A stretch of 64,000 bases of DNA from Aselliscus stoliczkanus (taxonomy: Eukaryota; Chordata; Mammalia; Chiroptera; Hipposideridae): contig CM066737.1 of the NCBI GenBank assembly GCA_033961575.1, positions 65,864,771 through 65,928,770 of the forward strand. Direction: 5' to 3'. The stretch's first letter is position 1, and every line of letters begins with the position of its first letter. Below the pieces are notes generated by a model. That model saw only the letters and a list, made by a program, of their open reading frames with translations, made no database searches and was not told the DNA's origin. Below, piece by piece: positions 9,550 through 18,830 of this stretch. The translations under genes and the position numbers were made by a program.

Positions 9550-10540
9550 TCTGGCTGTCGCTCTGGGATTGCTTTGATGTATTGGATAGATCACCAGGAG
9601 ATCCCTGGCTGGATCACACAGGCACACATCTCATGGTCCAACACTCCCAGGAAAACTCCCAGTCTCAGCCTGTCCCAATCAGCCGCTCGCAGATCAGGCC
9701 AAGCAGCCCGACAACCAATCACCAGCCTGGCAACTCTGCAAGTGCAGTGCGGAGAGCAGGGACCCAAGGCAGTTTGCACACTCCCGTGTCTCAGTGAGCA
9801 GCCTGTTGGAGCTGGAAGGCACCTGCCCAGCGTTTCCCTGGCAACGCAGTATAAGCCAGGTGGAGGGTAGGGATCCAAGGCTGCATGCGCACGCACACGC
9901 ACACACGCATTCCTGCGCCAATTCCAATGAGGTCCTGGACCTGACCCTCTGTAGGAGGGCCCAACCCTGACAAAATGGTGCCCTCCTGTACACCACTCAT
10001 GTGCAAGCTCCACAGCAGGGGAACAATAGTCCAAAAACCTCCAGCCTTTGCACCAAAGGTCCTCAATTCAGTCCGTCCCCGCAGGCTCCTGGGCCCGTCT
10101 CAAACAGCCACTCCCTCCACCAAGAACCAGGTAAGTGCTCACCGGCAAGCAAGCCCTTGTGCCAGCCCCACTGATTCTCTAGCCGCCCTCAGCCTCACCG
10201 AGCTGGGCAAAGAGAGTCCTCACTAATTTACTGCCAGCTATCTTGGAACTCCTCTTCCGGCAAAGGAACTCTGGGCTGGTGAGCTTGGTGTGCGGCTGGA
10301 GGGTCTCTCCCCCAACCGGAGAAGCCTCCCCACGGCTGGGGCTTCCCTCACGGGGTTCGCCCTCTCTCGTCTCCACCCGTCCTACCAGACCCGATGTGGC
10401 CTCCTCTTTAAGTTCTTCGTTTAGTGGTTCTGTTCATCTAGTGTTCCTGGGACCTCCAGGGTTGAATGCTATATAATTTGTTTGTAATTTTGGTGTGATC
10501 CTGGGAGGTAGTTAGCACAGCGTCTGTCTCTTCTGCCCTA

Positions 10541-11071
10541 ATTTAATTTTAATTAAAGTTTATTGGGGGACCGGCCGAATGGCTCAGTTGGTTAAAGGCT
10601 CGCTCAAGAGTGCAAGCTGAGCTCTGAGCAACAGCGGTTTGAGGCCAGCCTGAGCTGAGTTGCCGTTAAGCTACCAACAGGTGGCAGGATGGCTCAGCTA
10701 AAAAAAAAAAAAAAAAAAAAGAGAGATAAAGTTTATTGGGGTGACAATTGTTAGCAAAGTTACATAGATTTCAGTTGTACAATTCTGTAGTACATTGTCT
10801 ATTTATCACACTGTGTGTTCACCACCCAGAGTCAGTTCTCTTTCCATCACCATATATTTGCCCCCCTTTACCCTCATCTACCATCCCCCTCCCCCCTTAC
10901 CCTCCAGTAACCACTAAACTATTGTCTGTGTCAACGAATTTTGTTTCTTCATTTGTTTTCCTTGTTCTTCTGTTGTTTTCAGTTTTATCACCATATATTT
11001 GATCCCCTGTACCCTCTTGTACCTCCCACCTCCTCCCTTACCCTCTGGAAACCACTAAATTGGCAATCAAA
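10541..11071 (-). repeat. L1 3' end, type B, split by a SINE
   Basis: Type B 3' end in reverse, starting in the 'taaagtttattggggtgac' terminus and running to 'taccctctggaaaccacta'. It appears to contain a partly repeated 'tcaccatatatttg...cccc' block (10847-10925 and 10988-11060), suggesting an internal duplication. Confidence 0.75.
10569..10726 (+). mobile_element. tRNA-SINE, short form of the multi-tRNA family
   Basis: Flanked by a perfect 15-bp TSD (TAAAGTTTATTGGGG at 10554-10568 and 10727-10741). It has a tRNA-like head with A box (GGCTCAGTTGG) and a weak B box, then an 'aggatggctcagct' phrase that is the start of the second module in the long family, and then a 20-A tail. It looks like module 1 plus the beginning of module 2. 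Confidence 0.85.
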
Positions 11072-11290
11072 AATGGGTATGGCAACAGATTTGGTTATAT
11101 GCTGGGGTCAAAACAAATATTATAATAAATATGTGTACCTGGCTCACTGCTACAGAAGTTCCCAAATCAGATATATACTGTGCTTGCCAGACATCACAGA
11201 AAGCAGAGCTCTTAAAACTTCTGTATGGAATGGAACATCCTCATTGCATTTTTGAACACTTATCAGAGTATTGATTTTAGCCCCTTCTGG
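11072..11290. repeat. Diverged copy of the segment at 2768-2985
   Basis: Matches the NAP1L3-proximal block in order and orientation ('gctggggtc', 'ggctcactgc', 'gcttgccagacatcacag', 'cttaaaact', 'tggaatgg', 'tagcccctt'), with substitutions and small indels. Identity unknown. Confidence 0.5.
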
Positions 11291-12430
11291 CTCTCTATTT
11301 TCCAATATTAAAGGAATGCATGCCATTATAGAACATTTGCAAAACAGAAGCAGAAATGCAGAAAAGAAAAATCATTGAGAAGCACACTACAGTAAAATAT
11401 GCCCTGTAGGTAGATGGGTGTATTTTCTCCCAGTCTGTCTCTTGGTTAGGTGTTACTACAATTTCATGGCTCAAGTCAAATGGTGAATTCCAGTTGGTTG
11501 GGTTTAAGAACCTAATTGGAAAGAGAACTTATTGATATTTTTACCTTTTCAGTTTTATCCTTATGGAGGGGGAGCAGGTGTCAAGGATTTTTTCATCTGA
11601 CAAGCTATGCCATGTCAGAAACATAAACGGTCTGTGTTAGGGGCTTCAACCACCTGGGCTAGTTGAAGTGGATAGAGCCAAGAAATCCTTTGTGTTTCCA
11701 CACAAGCATTGGGCTGTGGTTTGTCCATCACAATTGCTCAGCCACTGAATGATGTCAGAAGGAGGACCCAACTAGGAGTGTAGCTCAAGCTCAGGGGGCC
11801 TTGGAGTGAGAAGAACTTTCGTGGGGTCTTCTGCACCTTCTTTATGGTGTGCTGTTTCCTTTGGCTGTGACTCAAGGCTGAGGCCAATCACACCCTTCTC
11901 TTCCCCCAATCCACCTGAGGAGACTGCCTCCTCCTCGACTGCTGTCGTGCCTCCTCTTCTGTGACTTTTTTTTTCCTATTCTGGATTATTGGGCTCTGAG
12001 TGTCCAAGGTAGTTTCTGAAAATTTGTTCTTTTCCTTTAACGTGGCCAACTTACATAGAGAGAGGCTTTCCTAAGCAGAAGCAAGGGCTGCTGAACCGAC
12101 AGTGGTACATAGCGTCGAGCTAATTGAAGGAAGTGACAACACAGTCAAATGAGGCAAATGCCTAGTTCTCTGTGTGTGTGGGGGGGGAACTGGGGGGGGC
12201 TTCTTAGCGATATGGGTGTGTTCTTGCCCTCAAAAAGCTTCAGGGGACATGTAATAAATAAGATAGGAACCTAATTACAAAAGGAATTGTAGGCTCTTGG
12301 AAAGAAGTATAAAACCTCACTTGATAAGGTGTTTGTACCAGTCAGCACATGAATTAGGACAACCTGCAGTATAATAACTTCAACACACTTATGCATTACT
12401 TCAAATTTTATATTTTGTGTGTTTTGTATA
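11291..12430. other. Unassigned intergenic sequence
   Basis: No repeat recognised with confidence and no long frame. Contains two runs of eight G separated by four bases (12180-12199), the only strong G-quadruplex-like motif noticed. Confidence 0.4.
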
Positions 12431-12431
12431 G

Positions 12432-12890
12432 AATGAACTGATGGTTACTAGATAGGAGGGGCTTGGGGGACTGGGTGAGAAACGTGAAGAGATAAAAGTA
12501 CAAATTGGTAATTACAAGAGTTACTTTGTAAAGTACAATATGGGGAATACAGTCAATACTGTTGCAATAACTATGTACAGTGCCAGATGGGTGCTAGACT
12601 AATGGGGGGATCACTTCATAAATTATATAAATGTCTAACCACTATGCTGTACACCTGAAACTATTATAAAATAATAATGACTCAACTATAAAAAATAGTC
12701 ATGGGGATATATAGTACAGCATAGGGAATATAGTCAATAATATTCTAATATCTATGTACAGTGTCAAAGGGGTAATAGACTTATTGGGCTTATCGCTTTG
12801 TGAGGTATATAAATGTCTAATCACTGTTGTTTTGTATACCTGAAACTAATACAAATATTTTTTAATTTAAAAAATGAAATATTTAAGTAT
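12432..12890 (+). repeat. L1 3' UTR with a tandem duplication
   Basis: L1 3' UTR text in the + direction. A block of about 185 bases containing 'ggaatacagtcaata', 'actatgtacagtg', 'tataaatgtctaa' and 'cctgaaact' occurs twice in a row (about 12500-12690 and 12691-12875). The related L1 at 40491-41564 has it once. Confidence 0.8.
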
Positions 12891-12906
12891 TAAAATACAT
12901 GGTATT

Positions 12907-12994
12907 GGGCCGGCCGAGTGGCACGGTGGTTAAGTGCTGGCTTGGGATGCCAGAGGCCCCGGTTCGGGTCCCACATATGAGGGCCAGTGACACT

Positions 12995-13032
<38 letters not shown>

Positions 13033-13040
13033 AAAAAAAA
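12907..13040 (+). mobile_element. Short tRNA-derived SINE
   Basis: Flanked by the 15-bp TSD AAAATACATGGTATT (12892-12906, 13041-13055). About 100-bp body beginning GGGCCGGCCGAGTGGC, with A box, B box (GGTTCGGGTCC) and the terminal 'gccagtgacactgccctc' followed by an A-tail. This is the clearest + strand member of the most abundant SINE in the window. Confidence 0.95.
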
Positions 13041-13055
13041 AAAATACATGGTATT

Positions 13056-13640
13056 TAGAAATACACTTTAAGAGATTCAGGACAGCAAATTCTCTAAAGC
13101 ATCTTTGCTTGTTGCTATATGGTTCAGTCCTTATGATGTCTTTTTGTCCTATAGCATTTAGAGAGCAACTAGGAAAATTATCAGAACTCTTCACTGAAGC
13201 TAATATTTACTTGGGGGGGGCATACTTGAATAGTCAATCCAAGTGTGTACAATATTTTTGCCCCCGGCTCAGAAGTAGGAAGGGTTTAAATCAACTTGCA
13301 GCAGGTGTGCCTTATTTCATTTTATCACTTGAATAAAGTAGAATATAGTTAAGAATTTTCAAGTACACTGTTTGTGCCTTTGAATTTTATTTGCATGACA
13401 TGGATTTAAAAAGAAAAAGATAATCATAAATGAAGCTATTTTCCACTGTGGTGCTAATAAAAGTTAGTGTTTTCCTCATCTTTTACTCATGAGTTACATA
13501 AATTAAGGTGATTAAATATATATTTTCTTTGCACTATGCTTCCCTGGAAGTTGTCACTTTATTATTATTTCAATACATCTGATTATAAAATATGTTCATT
13601 ATAGAAAATTTGGAAAACATACTGAAAAATGTAAAAATTA
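13056..13640. other. Unassigned AT-rich sequence
   Basis: No gene. 13590-13640 has the 'attatagaaaatttggaaaa' wording found in old mammalian repeats, which continues after the next SINE, but no family is assigned. Confidence 0.4.
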
Positions 13641-13656
13641 AACAAGTCTATATTTA

Positions 13657-13781
13657 TTTATTTATTTATTTATTTATTTATTTTTGAGGGCAGTGTCACT
13701 GGCCCTCATATGTGGGACCGAACTGGGGCCACTGGCTTACCCAAGCCAGTGCTTAACCACCATGCCACTCGGCTGGCCCAT
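13657..13781 (-). mobile_element. Short tRNA-derived SINE
   Basis: Same family in reverse; its tail has become a (TTTA)n array. TSD AACAAGTCTATATTTA at 13641-13656 and 13782-13797 (16 bp, perfect). Confidence 0.95.
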
Positions 13782-13797
13782 AACAAGTCTATATTTA

Positions 13798-14496
13798 AAG
13801 GTAACTACACCTTACGTGAAAAAGAAATGTTATCTTATTTAGCATGATAACTACTATTCTACCCCTTGTACTTCTCATTTAATATATTTTGGAACCCTTT
13901 CTATATTAGTGCATGTACATGTGATTCTTTTTAACATTATATTAAATAGATATGCCAGAATTTATATCATCAGTTTTTTTTTATGATGGACAATTAGATT
14001 AGGAGCATCTTTTACTAATTGATAGTAATTGTTAGCACTGTCTTTGAATTAAGGAAAAATGTTGCATATGTTGAAATATTTTCCCTTTTGATTCTTTTCA
14101 TTTTTTTTTCTTTTTCCCTCTAGAAGAGTTTTAATGTTAATGTACAGTAGTCATAATTATCTTTTTTACCCCATTAAGAAATTTGGGTATTTAGCTTAGA
14201 AAGACCTTTCACAGCAAGATGAGTTTAGTGTTTATGTTTTCTCAAAGTACTCATGGGCTCATTTAAAGTTTTAATTTTTCTGGGATAATTTTGGTATAAA
14301 GACTGAGGTAGCTATACCACTTTTTTTCCCTCAGCACAACTAACTAGTTGTTTCAACACCACTCATTGGATATTGAATATCCAATGTAATTAGTTGCTGA
14401 TTTTATTTTATAGTACATTCCCTTATGAGTTTGGCCTATTTCTGGACTGTTGGGTTCAGAAATGTTACTCTTGTGTCAGTATAAATTTTTTAAAAG
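13798..14496. other. Unassigned AT-rich sequence
   Basis: No gene. The left part continues the old repeat split by the preceding SINE. A near-perfect 23-base palindrome (11-base arms, one-base spacer) lies at 14364-14386. Confidence 0.4.
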
Positions 14497-14507
14497 ATAC
14501 ATTTCTT

Positions 14508-14977
14508 TTTTTTTTTTATTGGGGAATTGGGGAAAGGGACCAGCCAAGCTGTTGTTTTTCAATCTTAGTTGTGGAGGGCGCCAGTCACCTTCTGGCTTCC
14601 GGTTGGCAGCTCATGGTCTCTAAGCTCAAGGTGCTATGTTACAGTCTTAGTTGCAGGTAGGCATAACCACCATTCCATGCGGGAGTTGAGCCAGCAGCCT
14701 TGTTGTTAAGAGCACATGCTCTATCCACTGAGCCATCTGGGCGGCAGCTCAGCTCAAGGTGCCGAGCGAGTTCAGCCCACCATTGAACAGGCAGTCTTGT
14801 TGTTAGGGGCACGTGCTCTTACCAGCTGAGCCATCCTGTCACCTGTTGGCAGCTCAGCGGCAGCTCAGTTCAGGCGCAGCGTCACTGGCCCATGTGGGAA
14901 TTGAACCTGTGGCCCTGTTGCTCAGAGCTCACGCTCTTTTGCTAACTCTTAACCAACTGAGCCACTCGGCTGGCCCC
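14508..14977 (-). mobile_element. Long multi-tRNA SINE
   Basis: About 470 bp with TSD ATACATTTCTT/ATATATTTCTT (14497-14507, 14978-14988). In sense (minus) order there are three tRNA-like modules, each starting with a GATGGCTCAG- or GAGTGGCTCAG-like A box and carrying a B-box-like stretch. A tail follows with 'ccctccacaactaagattga' and ends 'ccccaattccccaataaaa'. Confidence 0.85.
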
Positions 14978-14988
14978 ATATATTTCTT

Positions 14989-15438
14989 ATATACATTTTA
15001 TTATCTGGTAAAAACAGTTCATTATAAGACTTGTTTTTTTTTTTTTTTTAAATAGGCTTTAATAAACTTTCATGAATTCATTATTCAAGGTGAACTGCAG
15101 TATCATTCTTTCAGACTCCCTCCCCAAAGCCTGTGGATATTTTGATTGAGTTTTGTTTGAATTTATAGGTTCATTTACAGAGAATGAGGAATTCCAAATT
15201 ATTCAGTCTCCTGAATAATATTTCTGAATAAATTTCATATTCAGACAGACAAGATGTGTCTTTCCATTTATTACATCTTTTTTATATCCTTCAATAGAAT
15301 TTTAAAGTTTACCCATTAAATAGGCTTTTAAAAATTTTTCAGAGCCTGTTCCTCTGTTTCTTCTTTCTTTGTCTGCCTTTTGCTTATGCTGCTTTGCTTC
15401 TGAGTTTTAAATTGTCTGTGCTCAGACAGTGTCCCTTT
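14989..15438. other. Unassigned intergenic sequence
   Basis: No gene. T-rich run near 15032-15048; a 15061-15330 stretch resembles L1 ORF2 in reverse weakly, but this is not claimed. Confidence 0.35.
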
Positions 15439-15450
15439 TATTTCAGCTTT

Positions 15451-16111
15451 TTTTACATTTATTTATTTTTAATTAGTTTTAGGTGTACAACACAGTGCAA
15501 TAGTTATACTTTTTACCCCTCAAAGTGACAACCCCCCACCCCCAATTCGCCACCCCACTCCTCCCCCCCATATCATATATATCTATTACTCTTCCTCTGA
15601 CTCTCTTCCACAGTATAATCCACATTCCGTGACTATCTATATATATTCAATTACAGTTGGTATACAACCTCCGCTTCAGGTATACAGTGCAGTGATCAAA
15701 CCTCTACTCCATCCATGAAATGGTCTCCCCAACAAGACATGTGACCATCTGATGCCCCACAAAATATTTACACCATTATTAATTATATTCCCCAAACTGT
15801 CTTTCATATCCCTGTGCAAATATTGTAGTTGCCTATTTTTGCTGTCTAATCCCTTCCCCTTCTCCCTCATCCCCACCCTCCCTCCCAACTAGCAACCCTG
15901 TTTTTCCTCTATATCAATGAGACAGTTTCTGTTTACTTTGCTCATTCATTCAGTTTTTCGGATTCCACATGTAAGTGAGATCATATGGTATTTGTCTTTC
16001 TCTGACTGACTTATTTCACTTAACATAATAGTCTCTAGGTCCATCCGTATCATTGCAAATGGTACAATTTCATTCTTCTTTATAGCGGAGTAATACTCCA
16101 TTGTATAAATG
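15451..16111 (-). repeat. 5'-truncated L1 with TSD, type A
   Basis: TSD TATTTCAGCTTT at 15439-15450 and 16112-16123. In reverse it covers the ORF2 C-terminal end through the type A 3' UTR. The ORF2 part is too short to encode anything. Confidence 0.9.
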
Positions 16112-16123
16112 TATTTCAGCTTT

Positions 16124-17070
16124 GAATGGGGGCAACTGTTTGCTGAAGTGTGATGTGGGAACAGGCAGAAGGAACTGACTTGAGCATTGCAGAAGCTTCA
16201 GTTCAGGTTTGTCTCATATTATTCTCTTTCCAAATTGCTGTAGCATCTGCTGGAGGCCATTTCTCTCCTCAGTTTATCGTGTTCTGTCCTCCCTCAGCCT
16301 TCACTTCAGTGTCATCGCCAGCTTTAGAATGAGCCCTAGGTCCACATGAATCAGTGAAATGCCTTGAGTGAAAAGTGTGCTGTGGCTATCTTGTAGCTAA
16401 TTTCTGCTCAACTTGCCAGCATCTGTTAGAGTTGCTTGTTGTTTGTCTGCCTCCTCACATTGAAGGAGTGCCTGGAGGCTCTCAGAAAATAAAGATGATA
16501 TGCTGGTATAATTTCTCCTTTACTTCAGCTCCCTTTTTGTTCTGTGTTATGGAGCTGTTTCCCTACAGGGTTATTTCTTGTTGCTTTCAATGTCTGGCAC
16601 TAGGCCTAAATCAAATGTTCAGGAGTTGAACATTTAAGGGCATCTGCACTGCCTGAGACCTCTGAAAACAAGCATTGACTCAGGTCCTGCAGTTTTTAGT
16701 TAAAATTTTATTGTAACTGGAAGGTACTCTTTCCTGCGTGTAGCTTGGGATTGTGACTCTTTCTTTGATTTGAAGATCATTTCTGCTTTATTATTTTATT
16801 CAGATGACTCTGATGCACAGTCAGGGTTGAGAAGCACAAAGCAATGTAGAGGGCAGTCCCCAAGAGGGGAGTATGTAGTGTTCCCTAAATGTATAAACTT
16901 CAGAAAACTTTTTCTGCAGCACAGCTGTTAACAACTCTCCTAACTGAACAGTGTTCCTGAAATACAAGTTTGGAGAATTTGGTTTTGGCCCAGTTAGGTT
17001 AATCAACCCAGCTCCATCTGTTGGTAAAAGTATTCTTAATCAACATTTTTTTTAAAAAAAGAAAACACGT
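16124..17070. other. Unassigned, possibly unique sequence
   Basis: Less AT-rich than its neighbours, with no repeat recognised. No convincing exon: the open frames are short and lack family features. Confidence 0.4.
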
Positions 17071-17074
17071 TTTT

Positions 17075-17612
17075 GTTTTTTTTAAATTTTGAGACAAAGA
17101 CTCAACAGAAAGTTGCAAAAATATTCTACTACAGAAAGATCCTGTGTATCCTTCACCCAGCTGCCCCTGATGGTAGTGCCTTACATGACTATGTAGTATA
17201 ATACCCAAACCAGGAAATTAGCACTGGTACCCTCTACAGACCTCATTCAGATTTTGCCAGATTCTACATGCATTCCTTTGTGTGCGCATGTGCTGCACGT
17301 GGGCAGAGGGGTGGAGTTCAGTGCCGTTTTACCATATGTATAGATTCATGGAACTGCCACTACAATCAAGATTTAGAACTATTCCATTATCACAAAGAAA
17401 CTCCATACTAACCCCCTCCATCCTGTCCCTAACTTTTGGCAACCATTAATTTGTTCTCAATCTTGAAATGCAAAAATTACACAGATGGTTATATAAACGA
17501 AATTGTATTGTATGTAACCTTTTGAGATTGCCCTGTTTCCACCCAGCAAAATAACCTTTAGATACATCCAAGTTGTCCCTGTGTCAATAGGTTGTTCTTT
17601 TAATTGCTGAGT
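17075..17612 (-). repeat. Old L1M fragment
   Basis: Reverse of L1M 3' UTR and ORF2-end text: 'gttgcaaaaatattctac', 'tccttcacccagctgcccc', 'gcaaccattaatttgttctc', 'atacatccaagttgt'. Confidence 0.65.
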
Positions 17613-17764
17613 TGTCTGATGTGTTCAAAACTGATCTGTGACTCTTCTATAGGAGAATAAAACCAGGTGGAAAGGAAACACACTGCCAGTGACCAGAACC
17701 TCCCACAGGGACAAAAGAAGGAATCACAAGGTCCTTCTGCCTAAAATCTTAAAGTTTACTGGTA

Positions 17765-18010
17765 TCAACAGAAAATGCTTATGCAATGCTTACTATGTTC
17801 TAGGAATATACAAATTATTATTCGTGTAATCCTTACTGTCATTAATGAGACACAGTTATTAGCTCTATTTAACAAATGGGGAAACTGAGGTACAGAGAGG
17901 TTAAGCAACTTGTCCAACCTCACACAACTGGTAAGTCACAAAGCGAGGCTTTAAACTTGGCAGTCTGGCTCAAGTCCATGTTCTTAACTGCTCTATTATT
18001 CCACCTCTCT
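17765..18010 (-). repeat. MIR SINE
   Basis: The reverse of the MIR consensus: 'gcttactatgttctagg', 'ggggaaactgaggtacagag', 'gttaagcaacttgtcc', 'cacacaactggtaagt', 'ggcagtctggct'. Confidence 0.85.
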
Positions 18011-18535
18011 ACCATGCTATACCACCTAGAGAAGTACCTTCCTTGTCCATGCTCAGGACTAGACAGGGCCCAGAGGAAATAGCAGAGAAGAAATAAGTAC
18101 AAGCTGGAGACTAAGAGGATGCCCATCTCTAGAGGAAAACTAAGAATCCCATCTTACTTAGCAGTGGTGCCCCCTGAATACACTTGCAGCCCATGTCTGT
18201 GTAACTTTGTGAAGGCTTACAGCTTAGAGAGACCACTGGGGAGGGGTCAGCCCCGAGGTCACATCCATCATACACAGGGATATGATGAGAACTTGCTTAC
18301 TAAATTTATATGTCAATTAAATGGCGAGTGATCCATTACTATCAAAGATTTTTGTACCTTTCCAAATTCTTATATCTTTTGTCATTCCCTGTTCTCCTGT
18401 AGTTAGCAGCAATAAAGAGCCTTTAAGTCAATAGCTATAAGGAGGAAAAAGCAGCTGAAAAAGCAATTTTGTCCTCAGCATCTTAAGCAGAACCCAAAGG
18501 GGCATTTACAGGAATTGGGCATTGTAGAGGATGAA
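18011..18535. other. Unassigned intergenic sequence
   Basis: No gene or repeat recognised. Confidence 0.35.
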
Positions 18536-18539
18536 TGGC

Positions 18540-18785
18540 AGGATTTGAAGTGTACTAGAGTTGTTATTGACTCCCACTTTTGTCATTTATTGGCTGTGTG
18601 ACCTTAAGCAAGTTGCTTAACCCCTCTAATCCTTGTTTTTCTTATGTATAAAATGGGGCAGTTACATGACTGTTTCATACAATTATTGTGAGGCTTAAAT
18701 TAGTTATTGTTTATCAAAAACTTAGCATAGTGTTTGGCATACAGTCACCATTCAAATAATAATCATTGTTATAATTAGGATAAGT
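18540..18785 (+). repeat. MIR SINE
   Basis: Sense MIR wording: 'ggctgtgtgaccttaagcaa', 'ttgcttaacccctctaatcc', 'tgtataaaatggggcag', then 'tttggcatacagt'. Confidence 0.85.
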
Positions 18786-18808
18786 TAGTTTGACTTGAAA
18801 TTCCAGGT

Positions 18809-18830
18809 CTTTAATATCATGATATTAAAG
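18809..18830. other. Perfect 22-base palindrome
   Basis: CTTTAATATCATGATATTAA plus AG: reads identically on both strands with no spacer. No known element was recognised around it. Confidence 0.9.

Larger units (their letters stand above)
7913..10540 (-). mobile_element. HAL1-like L1 deletion derivative, copy 1
   Basis: Reading on the minus strand: a GC-rich L1 5' UTR (about 10540-9630), ORF1 (9549-8735), the first part of ORF2 endonuclease (8649-8060), then an abrupt switch to L1 3' UTR (8055-7917). The rest of the endonuclease, all reverse transcriptase and the ORF2 C-terminus are absent. The junction is the same as in the copy at 61250-64000. Compared with that copy, this one has three further small deletions in the EN/ORF1-end region (near 8405, 8530 and 8745), apparently between short direct repeats. 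Its 3' UTR is incomplete at the left, where another L1 3' end begins. Confidence 0.85.

Noticed and set aside
9525..10476. GC-rich open frames (9525-10476, both strands) as a host gene
   Set aside because: The same sequence recurs at 63.3-64.0 kb upstream of the second ORF1 relic, so it is L1 5' UTR.
12907..13040. tRNA genes predicted from A and B boxes in the SINE heads
   Set aside because: Each is followed by the SINE body and an A-tail and flanked by TSDs; the cloverleafs are degenerate.
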